Below the pieces are notes generated by a model that was given only the letters and a program-made list of their open reading frames with translations, ran no database searches and had not been told where the DNA came from. From contig NC_052046.1 in the NCBI RefSeq assembly GCF_015832195.1, forward strand, positions 34,252,911-34,316,910: a stretch of DNA of 64,000 nt, given 5' to 3'. Within the stretch, counting starts at the first letter, position 1. Each line of letters starts with the position of its first letter. The translations under genes and the position numbers were made by a program. Source of the DNA: Motacilla alba alba. Lineage: Eukaryota > Chordata > Aves > Passeriformes > Motacillidae. Of this stretch, positions 36,546-48,800 are shown piece by piece.

Positions 36546-39241
36546 TAGAGTGTGTGATGAGCAAGAACATTTTTAGGTAGTAAAAAGGGACATAAATATC
36601 CCTGGAAACACAATTGCACAACACAGAATAGCAGAGGGACAACTTGTGTTCTATTTTCAGGTAACATTAAATGGCCCCCTCACATACAAAGTGGTATTAG
36701 CACACTGTATTTCCTTGTCTTTCTTGCTGAAATCATTCTTGCATTTGTTCATTTACTGTATTTATGTCATCTGTCTTGGTTTTCACATATAGTTTTTCAG
36801 GAGGAATTATAGCTTCTTAAAATATCTTACCTTGAACACTTTATATAAAGTTGTAGTAAGCTGCTATTTTATCCTACATTTTTCTCATAAGTCAATCTGA
36901 AAACATCCTTTCAGATGCAGGAAAATATAGAGAGTATCCATCTAGAGACTTAGAATTAAATAGCTTGTAAAAGAAAAGAGGAAAAGATTAGGCTACAGAT
37001 AAAAATGTTAAAAGTGTTGTGCTATACTGGAAATTTTTAGTCTTGATAGGATATATATATAATTTAACGAAATTAGGATTAGAAAAAAGAAAGCAATTCT
37101 AAAAGTAAATCAATAAGATAATAATATGCTAATTAAAGTGATGAAAAAGGGGTTACTTGACCCTACAGACATATATTAATATCCTCAACTTCTTATTTAT
37201 GATCAGGGAGCTGAGTAGGAATATACTTAGATTGTACTAATCTATTAATCTAAGGGACTGGGTGAAGAATTATGCAAGAGTGTCACACAGTTGTGAGAAG
37301 GGAATTATACATTTCATGATACTGAAAAGCTTTAGTTCTATTATCCACTTCCTCCATATAAATATGCTCTTTCATGGTATAACCAGTTCTTGAAGTCTTA
37401 AACTGGAAAAAGTATCCGCTCAGCTTTAGGCTTTCAGCTATTCTTTGGACTTCATCAGGTCTCTCTTATTTCACACATTCATGGATCACAGCCTTAGTAA
37501 GAGGCAGCAATTTTTCTGGCAGTGTATCCCTATTAAAATTTAAAGATCAGATCAGCAGTTTGAACAGTCAGACATTCATTCTGTTCTCCAGAGGAGCTGT
37601 TGCAATCTAACTTGGCATTTTTGGGCTCTGGCTTCTTGGCCTGTATTTGTCACCTTACAAAGCAATGGCACCCCATAGTAAGAGGTACTGTGTTAAAATA
37701 TATCTTTTTGGGAGGAAAAATTAGACTGCCAGGCCAGTGTCAGTATCCTTAGTTTAAGAAGTTTGAAAAAAATCTTATTGATAAGGATAGTGCAATGTGC
37801 ATTGCTTTACTGGTTTATAGAGAATAATTCTAAATTTCAGCTCCTTAGTGAAATTTTTCCTGAATACCTCGCTTGCTAGACATGTAAATCCAACTGAAAA
37901 CTCCCCATAAAGCATGCCTTGGTATGGTACATGTTATTCCTTGGATTTGGTCAAAGGAAAAGTTACCTTAGCTCAAGAGGACTATAATTTTTATATGTAT
38001 TTATATATAAACCTAAGTGAGAAATAAATAAAAAAATGACAATTTTAAGACTGCATGAATTCTCTTGTTTCAGACTGCCAGATACTAAAAATTGAAAGAA
38101 TGCTTCCACAAACTCAATTTGCATCTGTAAATCTCCAAAGTCCCTAAAGCATATGACTCTCAGTTTAAGTTGTACTGGTCAATGAAAGATGGCTGAAGCA
38201 TTAAAGAAGATGGAACTATAACAATAGGGGAAATGCTAGGAACTTCAACATTCTCCAGAGAAAATTCTTGACAAAAATTATTAACCAATTTATGTAATAT
38301 CTCTACCCACAGCAGAATTGCTAAAAGTCCTCAGTGTCTTAGATGTCTTAATGCATCCTTCCTTTAGGTCTCACACACAAATGACAGCATAAGCATGAAT
38401 CATGCTATGTTAATTCATTACTAATTTTAGTATACTATATAAAGTTATTTCAGTCAGCACAAAAGAGTGGATTTATTAGTCTTCATAGAAAGAGCAGGGT
38501 TTGAAAAGAAAAATGTTATTGGTGAATTCAGTTTTCAGTTCAGAAAATTTGGATTTATGGAAGAGACTCAGCCTTCAGCAAAGGCTTTGACACCGTTCCT
38601 CAGTTTCCAGGAAGTGGTCTGCAAGAGTAGATTCTGAAACCATGTAATATTTACTATCTGTTTTAATGATCCAAAAACCTGTGCTGAATCAGAGGTAGAA
38701 ATGTTAAAGTAATTACCTTGGAAAGTAAATTTAATGAATGCCCAATATGTGAAAGCATTATTTCTGTAATCTTTTCTATTGCCCAATTTATCATTTTTAT
38801 TGTTCATTTACCTATGTTATATAGTTCTGGTATGAATTATATTCTCTAATATTCATTTTTCTTCAGTGTGACTTGTTAGATAGCTATTGAAAAGATCCTC
38901 TTTAAAGGCAGACCTTCGTACTTGAGAAAACTTGGAAATATAATATAATTAAACATAAATCTATTCCTGTCTCAAGATTGTTTGGAAACGTTCCTGTGCT
39001 TCTTACTAGAATTAGAAGAAATACTTGTTTGAACGAGGCACTTTTTAGCTTTCTATTTGCTTTGAAAGCATGGCAGTATTACTGATATTTTTTTATTTCT
39101 ACTATCTATTCTCATGCCTTCATTCTGCAAAAATTAGCTGCATCCATAAATTTCTTCACACCAGTAATTTCTCAGCTACTTAGCTGAAACACAACCTGAG
39201 ATGTGTGATAATGCACACAAAAAGGATTGCTGATGACATCT

Positions 39242-39282
39242 AGTCCTAGTGCAATGTGTTTGTATGATACAAACACAGGACT
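39242..39282. repeat. Bulged hairpin-forming inverted repeat
   Basis: A 10-base inner stem (TGTGTTTGTA / TACAAACACA) closes on a 3-base loop, and a 5-base outer stem (AGTCC / GGACT) continues after an 8-base bulge on the left side. Fifteen paired bases in 41. It is shorter than a typical microRNA precursor, so no RNA gene is claimed. Confidence 0.7.
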
Positions 39283-40839
39283 TTCTCCCGAATTCAGGCA
39301 TAAACCAGCTTAGCTGATGGAGAAAATAAGTCTCATTAGCACTATAGGAAATACCAAAGAAAACCTATCTCTCAGTATGATATGATTGAGAAACTACATT
39401 TGGAAGAAAATTACTGAAAGAGCTTGTAGGAATTTTTGGGGGTAACTCAGTTTACATTTTTCTGGGATAATGTTCTCTCTAAGATTAAAACAAAAAACAA
39501 AAAGCACTTTCCTCAGAAAAATTGAATTGAAATAACACAGATTATGGTAGACATTGTGGTAAAGAGGAACATACTTCCTCATGTTTAAGGGTATAACCAG
39601 GTATTTGGTCTAAAACAGGGTGATGAGTAAATGTCAAGAAGTAGGCAGGCAAGGTGCAACTTTTAAGACAGCGCTGGAAAACGAAATGAAGTGAAATAGA
39701 ATACTACTCGAAAAGTAGCCAGGACAAAATGAGAGGGAAAAATAAAGTAAAGATGACAAATATTTTGAAATCCAGAGGGTTTCCTTGCTCTCATGGAGTG
39801 ACTGAAGCATGGCCATACACTGGTTTTGATGCCAGTATAGAGGCCTTGTGGTACCTGGTATAGACCCAACCTTCCAGAAGACAATCAGGATATACTTATA
39901 ACTATTCCATATCCCAACTGGTGCAACACCTCTGCAGGACAGCTCTGCACATCCACAAAGAAAGAAAGGAGATTAGTCAGTCCCCAGTCAGAGAATTAGG
40001 GCCTGTCTGGCACATTCTTAGGGGGAGAGTGATCAGGTCTTACTCCTATAGACTCATATTGGCAATTTTAAGGCAAGGTTGAGAGCCCCAATAGTGTCTG
40101 AGGGCTCTGAGGCTGTGTGAGGACAGAGGATTAAATACAATGAAGAGGATACAAGTACTCCATGAGATGGAGAGGAATGATTTTGTATGGGTTTGCATAA
40201 TTGCTGACTTTGGCATTTTTTAGAACATGAAGTAATTTGAATCCAAGCCCAGGACAATATTACATCTATAAAAGGACATCATGGTGGGTGAAACACTGGT
40301 GCTGTAGAAATACCACCAAGACCAGCTTCTCCCTATTGTAGCTATGACAAGGCTCAATCCCTGTTTATCTGCCACAGATATGTGGCACCCTCAAGTAACC
40401 CACATGAAAAAGAAAGCAAAACATTGATCTTCGCAGTAAATAGTCTACCAGGAGCAAAAATTCACAATCCAAAAATTTGAAGGATTCATTCACATGCACC
40501 TAGTAAGGGTTTAGCAGGAACTGGTTTATACTCCTGGAGGAGCCTTTAATAATTAAAGAAATACCACTTGAATTGAAACATATGATAATCACATGATTAT
40601 ATTTTTTGATACAGTGCATAGTGCTTATGTACAAAAATAAAAATACATTTAGAGCTTAGCCTGTCCTTTATTGTATCAAATTAAATTGGATTTAATGCTT
40701 AGTTGTGTGTCATGCATATCAGATCCATTTGTACAAGGCTGTATAGTGTGGAGTCAGTTCAAATGAATGAATAGCTTTCTCATTACTTCACCCTATTCTG
40801 CTGTCTCTTTTCCTGTCCTTTGTAATGTAATGGAGGACA

Positions 40840-41170
40840 GCTGTGACAGTGAAGTGAATATTAACTAACCTCAGTGCCTCAGCAGATTGTGACTTAATCC
40901 CTGCAAATACCACTAAAATCAAAATTTAATTACTGTCAGCACAGCTCTGTTAATGCCTGAAAAATATTTAACAATTAGTGGTTGGCTTGATTAAGCAAGC
41001 TGCCTTTCACAAAGCAACCTGAAAAGTTTTTCCTTGTATTTTATCCCTCAGACTAATTAGTCTGATGTAAGCTTATAGAACTTCATTTACTGTTACTGAG
41101 TCTGTTATACTCCTGATCCAGTTTCTGCGGCTTAACTGTCTTTAATGGAGGAGAATTGTTAAAAGGAAAA
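40840..41170. promoter_or_regulatory. Candidate conserved non-coding element with homeodomain-type palindrome
   Basis: Repeat-free sequence with several TAAT-type words (TTTAATTACT near 40925, TTGATTAAGC near 40988) and a perfect 18-base palindrome at 41048-41065 centred on TAATTA (half site TCAGACTAA). A TAATTA core in a symmetric site is the classic arrangement for paired homeodomain binding. This is a texture-based suggestion without alignment support. Confidence 0.25.
41048..41065. repeat. Perfect 18-bp palindrome centred on TAATTA
   Basis: TCAGACTAA followed by TTAGTCTGA. The perfect symmetry is visible directly; the link to homeodomain binding is inference from the core. Confidence 0.85.
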
Positions 41171-41186
41171 ATTACTCCTCAAAAGT

Positions 41187-41205
41187 AAAAAAAAAAAAAA
41201 AAAAA
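41187..41205 (+). repeat. Poly-A run (19)
   Basis: Nineteen consecutive A. No retroposon body or flanking duplication recognised. Confidence 0.95.
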
Positions 41206-42508
41206 TCTTTTTAGTAAAACAGAACACTTCATTAGTTATTTGCTCACATGAATTTAAGAAGATAAATTTGTCTTACCTATGATTATGTTATTTATACCAG
41301 TTCAGTATGTGTTGAGTGACATGTTAACTAAGGTACAGTCATGTCTGTCGGAGGACAATGTCTTGTACCTCTGTAAAAAGAGGATTATATCTAAGCCTAG
41401 AGAAAAGGCTTGGCCTTGAGTCACAAGATATAGATTCAGGTATTTGTTTTGAAAATCTCCGATAAAAAGGAGAACTACAAATTAAAAGGTGATTCACAGT
41501 TGCCTTTTACAATTAAGTCTTGTTATTTCAATTAACTTGATGTGGCTTTGATCTTGCTTGGTTATGCCGTTATTGTACAAGAACCATTGCTCTTATTTCT
41601 GTGATTTTACTAAAGTTGCACTTCTGAAAACCTGTGATTACAGACAGGCTCTGCTCACTTTATGAAAATGGAACCATTGCAAGAAATTCCTGTAAAATAT
41701 GACTTGAATTATAACATTTTCATCTGGTATCCTAGAAAAAAAAATACTGTTCCACAGTTGAACGAGCAAGATATACCACTTCAATATTTGAAATATTTTT
41801 TGATGACACTTTTCTCCATACTGTAGTGGCTAGCATAGAGTCGTTTAACTGGGTGGCAGATGTTTGCCTGAGGTCAGTTAAGTACAAGCATATTAAATTT
41901 TTCTAGGTAAACTCTTACAATTCTTTAGCTGAAAAACTAAGAGGTACAAAATTAATCCATATATTTATGAAGTGTATAAATATGTTTTGGGGAAGTGAGC
42001 ATAATCAGCTTTACAAGAAAGGGTGAATTCCTTCACTAAGGGCCATTGCCTACACAGAGAAGAAATTTTAAAATATTTTTCATCTTTAAAAATTTACACT
42101 TCATACAACCCCAGACAACAGCTAGAAATTTATAATATTGGCTCGAGTCTACTGTAAAACCTTTTGAAAAAAGTTTGTTATCTATGTAAGTATATCACTC
42201 TCAAATTACTTAGAATAGTAAGGACTATAGGTTTACTGCTGCACTAGCTAGATAGTAAGTAAAACATGTCTGAGAAATGAGATTGCCTTACTCCAAGTAT
42301 ACAAAACCGAAATACAAAATTGATTAAGACTATTTAAAATCGAAATGTTTTATCCCTTCTGCATGCCTGTCTGTCACTGGGATTTACAAGAACATGGTTT
42401 ACCTCTCTATTTTCTTCAGAAGAAAGGTATTCTGCAGTATAACTGAACTATTTGTTTCAATTAAGTACTGGTATTTTGCTCCATTTGTATAGGTTTTTGT
42501 CTGTTTTC
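41206..42508. other. Non-coding DNA, nothing recognised
   Basis: A+T-rich sequence without gene, RNA or repeat-family signal. Confidence 0.65.
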
Positions 42509-43535
42509 AGAGAATCATAGGATCACAGAATGGTTTAGGTTGGAACAGACCTTAAAGATTAACCAATTTCAACTCCCCTGCCATGTGCAGGGACACTGAC
42601 TAGACCAGGTTGCTCAAGGTTCCATCCAACTTGGCCTCGAACGCTTCCCGGGATGGGGCATTCACAACTTTTCTGGGCAGCCTGCTCCAGTGCCTCGTCA
42701 CCTTCACAGTGAAGAATTCCTTTCTTGTATATAATTTCAACCTACCCTCTTTCAGTTTGATGCCAACACGCCTTGTCCTGTTACTGCATGCCCTCGTAAA
42801 AGTCCCATCTTCCTTTTAAGCCCTATTTAAGTACTGGAAGGTACTATAATGCTGGAGCCTCCTCTTCTTTTTGCTGAGCCACCCCAACTCCCTCAATCTG
42901 TCTTCAAGAGCAGAGGTGTTCCAGCCTGACCATCATCTTCATGGCCTTCCTCTGGACTAGTTCCAACAGGTCCTTCTTATGTGGGGAGTCCCAGAGCTGG
43001 ATGCAGCACTCTGGGTAGGTTCTCTTGCATGTGACATAGAGGGGGAAAATCCCCTGTCTTGCCCTGCTAGCCACAATTCTTTTGCTGCAGCCTAGGATAC
43101 AAGTTTTTCTGGGCTGCCAGCATGTGTTTCTGGGTCTTGTTGAAACTACTCATCCACCAACACCCACAACTCCTTTTTTGGTAGAGTTGCTCTTGATCTA
43201 TCTTCAGCCCAGCCTGAGCTTGTACTTGGGATTGCCCAGATCCAGATGCAGGTCCTTGCACTTGTTGGATTTCATGACGATTACACTGGCCTCTGAACCT
43301 CTCACGCATCCTTTCCCTACAGCATTGATTGTGCCAGTTTGTGTCACTGGCAGACTTGCTGAGTGTGCACTGAGTCCCACTATCCCTGTTGCTAACAAAG
43401 ACGTCACAACACCAACCCCTGAGGAACACTGCTCATCACTGGTCTGCAGCTGGACATTGAGCCATTGTCTTCAATGTTTTGAGTGCCACCACACAGCTAA
43501 TTGTTTATCCACCAGGTGATATCCATCAAATTTGT
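42509..43535 (-). mobile_element. CR1 LINE, 5'-truncated, about 1 kb
   Basis: The longest mobile element here, on the minus strand. Its 3' terminus is at the left (AGAATCATAGGATCACAGAATGG on the plus strand), followed by the standard CR1 tail blocks, including CTTCCCGGGATGGGGCATTC and GCAGCCTGCTCCAGTGCC. Towards the right it enters the C-terminal half of ORF2. Minus-strand reading near 43400-43330 shows the segment around the reverse-transcriptase active site, with an SxSDT-type version of FADDT, so the first catalytic aspartate is lost. Further on, near 43290-43200, a LMKxNK-C-LHL-like block followed by GNPKY is recognisable in another frame. The copy lacks the usual stretch just upstream of the active site and has frame breaks, so it is dead. 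Two overlapping frames of 120 and 145 codons here (43067-43429 minus, 43082-43519 plus) are parts or shadows of it. Confidence 0.95.
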
Positions 43536-44152
43536 TCTTCTCTAGTTAAGAAACAAGGATGTCAAAGCAACTGAATCAGTAAAAGCTGTGGTTTGTGAAA
43601 TAAAAATGAAATCACTGAAAAGGTAATCTCTGTAAGACAATTATGCATAGTTTGGTACAGTCCAAGATAACTGGCAGCCTTTGCTTCTGAGGTCATGGTG
43701 AATTGAGGATGGAGGTTAAATTACCATTCATAATGGAGAGGTGGTCCATTCATGTCATGTCTTGAATGTTGGCTGAAAAATGTAGAGAAGTACCACCACC
43801 TTTATCAATTCTTTCTGAGGAGTAATTGAAGTTATTATGAAAGAAGAAAAGGAACCAAAGTGCATTACAAATCTCAAAGCAGAGTAAAGTTTTTTTTCAG
43901 CTATCATAAAAAATGTATTCTCAAATATTTTGTATGACATTTAGATGGGCTTCAAATGCTTCTATCTATATCATCATGTACACTAACTATTTCTCTATGA
44001 ATGTACACCTGTATTATCACTAAGCAAATACTCTTTCACCATCAAGTTTCATTCTTGTTTTATGGTTGCTCATTGAAAATGCATAAAAGTTTTCCTTAAT
44101 ACAAATAATCCACATAAAATGTCTATTTTGCATACTTTTTCCGAAAGCAATT
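43536..44152. other. Non-coding DNA, nothing recognised
   Basis: A+T-rich sequence between the CR1 copy and the hexamer repeat, with no gene or repeat-family signal. Confidence 0.65.
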
Positions 44153-44270
44153 CTTTTTCTTTTTCTTTTTCTTTTTCTTTTTCTTTTTCTTTTTCTTTTT
44201 CTTTTTCTTTTTCTTTTTCTTTTTCTTTTTCTTTTTCTTTTTCTTTTTCACTTTTTCTTTTTCTTTTTCA
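44153..44270 (+). repeat. (CTTTTT)n hexanucleotide tract, about 19 units
   Basis: A highly regular CTTTTT tandem array with a single CA interruption near 44249. High regularity suggests recent expansion, and the locus is probably length-polymorphic. All three pyrimidine frames are open, giving an artefactual serine-phenylalanine repeat frame at 44119-44349. Confidence 0.97.
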
Positions 44271-45419
44271 TCAAAAGCTGAAGAGTTTCTTAATGGTTAA
44301 TATGCTTAAATGGTCTTTATATTTTTATGTACAAAGCAACATATGTTAAAAAACAAGCAAAACTTGATCAAATTTTCTTTGCCTCAGAACCAATGCTGCA
44401 ACTCTATCAAGAGCCACTTACCTATGTTTTCAGAAAAAGATCAAGCCCTAAGCTTTACTTTCTACTAGGAAGAACACTTGTAAATCTCTGGATTAGACCT
44501 TAGAAGAAAGTTTCCAAAGTTGAATTTTTTTTACTGCTTTTCCCTCTCTTGAACTGTAACCATTAAAGTGCTTCAAAAGCTGTGGAAATTTTAAAGCTGA
44601 GTTCAAATAAACTTGATTCTGTCTGTGCATACATGTGCTTACATGTGTTCAATGCTTAAAGGTGAAATCCTGTATTCTGTAGCACTCACAGTACTCTTGC
44701 TGAATCAAAAGGGTGTGTATGTGTTTTGAGAAAAATAGTAATCTCTTTCTTATGCTCACTGGAATATTTATTTAAAATCTATGTCTAGAAGCACAACTTG
44801 TGTAGATTAGCATAACAGTATCCACTCATTATAGTAAAATTTAAAGCAGTAAAACTCTGCTTCGTTAATGTGCTGGAGTACTGTCATACAGATATCTGTA
44901 AATGTGTCTTTCCTAACCTCCATGGAAAGGGTAATATCCAGGAAGGCTAGAAAGCAGGAGAGCTACATTGGGGTTAAATAGAGATGTACTGGGATCTGCT
45001 TAGATGGAGCTGCATAAGAGAAGGCAGCTGCTCATAAGAATATAACTGCTTTGATACCCAGGATGTGTCTTTAATCCTTAGTGAAATTTTCATACTTGTA
45101 GTGTTCCAGTTTATGCTGGGATTGATGAGTAACAATACAGAGGTCGTAAAAACACCGCTATATTTTAACACACAACCCTGATTGTAGTACTGTTTTCTAA
45201 ATGGGAAAAGAAGAGCCATATAACAATTCAGATTTGAGTTTAAATAAACCCAACCAAATAACTTTCCTCTGTAACCTTCCTCTTCTCCTACATCATGCTT
45301 CTTCCCCTGCTGAATCAATATCCCAGCCCTTGATAAGCTTATACGTTGAAATCTATTGAAAAATTAACCATTATGTAACAGGAATTTTCCACTTCTTGAT
45401 CTTCTCAATTAATTGCTGG
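44271..45419. other. Non-coding DNA, no gene recognised
   Basis: A 114-codon minus-strand frame at 44974-45318 has no recognisable domain, and its composition matches the background; I treat it as chance. Confidence 0.6.
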
Positions 45420-45800
45420 CTCTAGATCGCACATTCCTTTTCTAGCAGGTATTGATGCCTTGGACTGGCTGCCTAGAACAGAGGCTAGACAGAGTTAGAG
45501 AATAAAGTAGATATTTAATAAAGGTACACCTTGGGCAGTGCAAAAGCCTCTGAGAGGGCTACACCCAAGATGGACAGTGGTCATGAGTTTTTCCAACAGA
45601 TTAAAGTTTGGTCTATTTGCATATCTGTATGCATATTTGCATACACCCAGTTTGCTCCCCCTTAGTTCACTTTTGTTTACACTTTTTGGGGCCTGAGGCA
45701 GTGATGGTGACCTTGGTCCTCCGGTCTGGAAGGATTGTTTTGCCTGACCAAACAGTGAAGAGAGCGTATGGAGTTCAGATTTATACACTAGTGCAGTAAA
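45420..45800 (-). mobile_element. LTR-like fragment of an endogenous retrovirus
   Basis: The stretch with AGAATAAAGTAGATATTTA, then ACACCTTGGGCAGTGCAAAAG, GGGCTACACCCAAGATGGAC and TTGCATATTTGCAT words matches my memory of a family of LTRs common in songbird genomes. On the minus strand an ATTAAA-type poly(A) signal follows the CCAAGGTGTACC word, so minus is the likely sense. No gag/pol/env sequence and no second LTR are visible, so this is a solitary or partial LTR with no coding capacity. The 97-codon minus-strand frame (45495-45788) is LTR sequence, not a gene. Edges are approximate and the family name is not certain. Confidence 0.55.
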
Positions 45801-48800
45801 GGATCTGAAAAATATAAAAGCTAGAATTTAAGGCATCATTGTAAGTTGTTCCAAAACATTAACAATAGCAAAAAAATCCACCCTAGATTTTAATAAGAAA
45901 TAAGATAGCACATATTGACAAAAATTAGTCTATGTCTGAGTCTGAGATGAATTTTGTAGCAGATGAATTTTGTTAGTTTTAGTTTTGCTTTTAGTTCTGT
46001 TTTATTCTAGCTTCTCTGGCATTTCCCAGTTGGACAAGTGAGTCTTTGGCTCATGCATATGTATGCTAACACAAGTGATTTAAAAAAACCAGCTACGGAT
46101 CTCTGCAAGCTGGCAAATATAGCTAAATAATACTAATGAATAATATCACGAGATTTCAATAAAACAACCTAAAAAGTTCAATTATAGATATCATTATAAG
46201 TGCATGTTTAGTACAAAGAAAGAAACCAAAGGAAGCTAAAATTGTTGCAAAGGTAAAAAAAAGGTTGGCAGACATCAACTCTCATACAGAGGTAAGATGA
46301 CAAAATATATATATATACACATTCACTTTGCATCTTTGTCCAGTCATGTGCTCTACATATGCCATTGGAGGCTTTAATGACTCTTGCAAAACTCTAAGAA
46401 GTAATTAGGAAATATTCCAAACCTATTGAGCAAATTAATACATCTAGGAAACCCATACTGGAATGGGCTTAGAGTTGCTTTTTGTGATTAGTTTCTATGA
46501 ACATAGCAGGCTTTTGTAAATGGCATAAATCAGTTTAATATATAACAGAATGAGTTTAAGGCTACAACAATAATGTTATAAATCATAAACATTAGAGTGG
46601 GTCATACTGAAAGCTACATTTTTTCTGTGACTCTTTGTATTTGCAAGCAGCGTCAAAACCACACCTTTTCCCGGTATGGCATGTTTGAAAAAGTCATTGT
46701 TCATTAATGTTCTACTTGTTTGCTAGTGGCATTGTTACTAGTTCAAATTAAAGTCTTCCTTGTGTGCTGCATAACTAATTATCATGCATCATTTCTTGTA
46801 CAATTTTTTCTGTCATTCAGAAGAAATTAGTATAATAAAGAAGATATTAGTAAAGTGCTTTCTTCACCTGACATCATACTTCTAGACTCCATGCCAATAA
46901 TTTTTTTATCCATTATGGATTATTAGGAAAAATAAGGAGTAGCCATTTTATTATATGTGAATTATTTTTACTTGTGGCACAGAGCTACCTTAAAAATGTA
47001 ACTCTGTATTAAGTTATAGAACAAATAATGTCAGGATTATAATGGAAAAAAAAATTTGAAGTATATTCCTTGATAGCATCTGAAAAGACAGTGGAAATGG
47101 CAAAATAAATTATTACACTGGTGTTTAGAATATGTAATGTCACCTTACTTTCAAAACTTTCAGAGGTCATAATGTGGCATCTATGACACAATCTTGGGAT
47201 CAATATATCAATATGCAAATTTTTTAGCACAACACTTTACCCTTAACAAAAATTGTCTTTAATATGTTCAGGAGGGTGCAACTTCCCGGGAGGTGTTTCT
47301 AATTAGGAACAACTAATTCTACTTCACTGGATATCAGAAATGTTTCAAAACCACATAATGTAAATAATGGTATGAAAAAGGAATGAATACCACTGACTAA
47401 TAGAGCCCATTCAATTTCTCATTGAATGAGTACTGCACATTAAGAAGAAAAAGGTAATTTGGCATATTCCCTTTTTTTAGGAGCCTTTTCAATTCTCCTC
47501 TAAGCAGAGGTACAGAAAGGTGAATAAGAATATTCCAGTACAATTTCTGACACTGTGGGCAAACTAGAAACATAAGTCTATTTTCAGAAATAAACAAATC
47601 TCCAAGTACGCTTTCCAGTGTAAGAAATCCACATAATTGTTGGGTAAATAAATGTTGTGCATTTATAAATTTCCTGTCTTTGGTGCTTTGACAAACTTAG
47701 GGTTCTTGAAAAACAATAATTTGCATCAAAGAAATAAATCCCTGTCTAATACAATTTTTCCTCTAGAAACTGACCTTATGTAAACTCTCATCTGTCATAT
47801 TTGATGATGTTATTTTTCACAGTTAAAAAAATCCCATGTCAGCTCTTTCAACACCAGGATGAGAGCTCAAACCCTACTGGCAAGAGTAGACTATCAGTTT
47901 TAGGCTCAGCTTGGAAGTGGTCATAGTGATATATTTCATTTTTTGTTACTATGAAAGTGAACCCAAAACATAACATGATGTAACATAGGGCTCTAAATAG
48001 AGATGTGCACTTATGATGAAATGTGAACTACAGCTTTCATTAAACATGTTGTGATTCTTAGTTTTTTCAGAAACTGCATTCATGTCATCCCAATGAAGCA
48101 TTATATTAAGGAGTCATGATGCTGGGATTTAGACTACTGTATCTTGGATGTAGACAACCTATTTATGTAGCTATTATCAAATGTGCTTCTATCATGCAAC
48201 AGGTACATAGGAAACAGCTGCCTCAAATCTTGGACACAGGCCTTTCTGTTTCCAAACCAGGCACTGAGACAGGAATGGGGCACAGGAAAGAATAATTTGC
48301 AAAGACTCTTCCGTTTCATTTGCACTTCACAGCCCCTGGATGGGAAAAACTGGGCATTAATAATGTAAAGGGACAGAAGACACTTTAACAAACCAAAGTT
48401 GCAGAAGTTTCAGTCTCTGGGCAGTACAGTGTCATATCTTTTCCCAGGCCTAAACCTTTCTGAGCTCAGACTTTGAATGCATTATGCATGCTTCTGACAA
48501 ATTTCCCTAGCATATTGACATCAGGCAGGCTTCAATGAATGAAATATTTTATGAAACCAAGAGATTGATACTGATAGGGAATAGCAGAGTCTCTGGGATC
48601 ATAAGACAGAGATACAGACGTCTGCCAGCAAGGTCAAAGTAAAGAAGAGAATACTTTGATGTCAGCGCTGAGAGCATCATGAAGAAAGGTGGACATCTAG
48701 GCCCCGTAAATGTCAAGCTATACTCATCGATGGGATGCATTCATGAATAGGGACTGATTTGAATGCTGTGCAATTGTTTCCTATACTAAAAAATCTCAAC

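Larger units (their letters stand above)
36545..41186. other. Unique A+T-rich non-coding DNA, no gene recognised
   Basis: No gene or mobile element recognised. It holds an imperfect hairpin at 39242-39282 and, at its right end, the palindrome-bearing candidate element at 40840-41170, both listed separately. Confidence 0.65.

Noticed and set aside
36439..36642. Lysine-run frame on the minus strand
   Set aside because: Translation of the 39-base homopolymer.
43082..43519. Longest open frame of the window (145 codons, plus strand)
   Set aside because: It is the antisense of the minus-strand CR1 element, opened by the composition of that element.
44119..44349. Serine-phenylalanine repeat protein frame
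   Set aside because: Direct translation of the (CTTTTT)n hexamer array; low complexity, no gene context.
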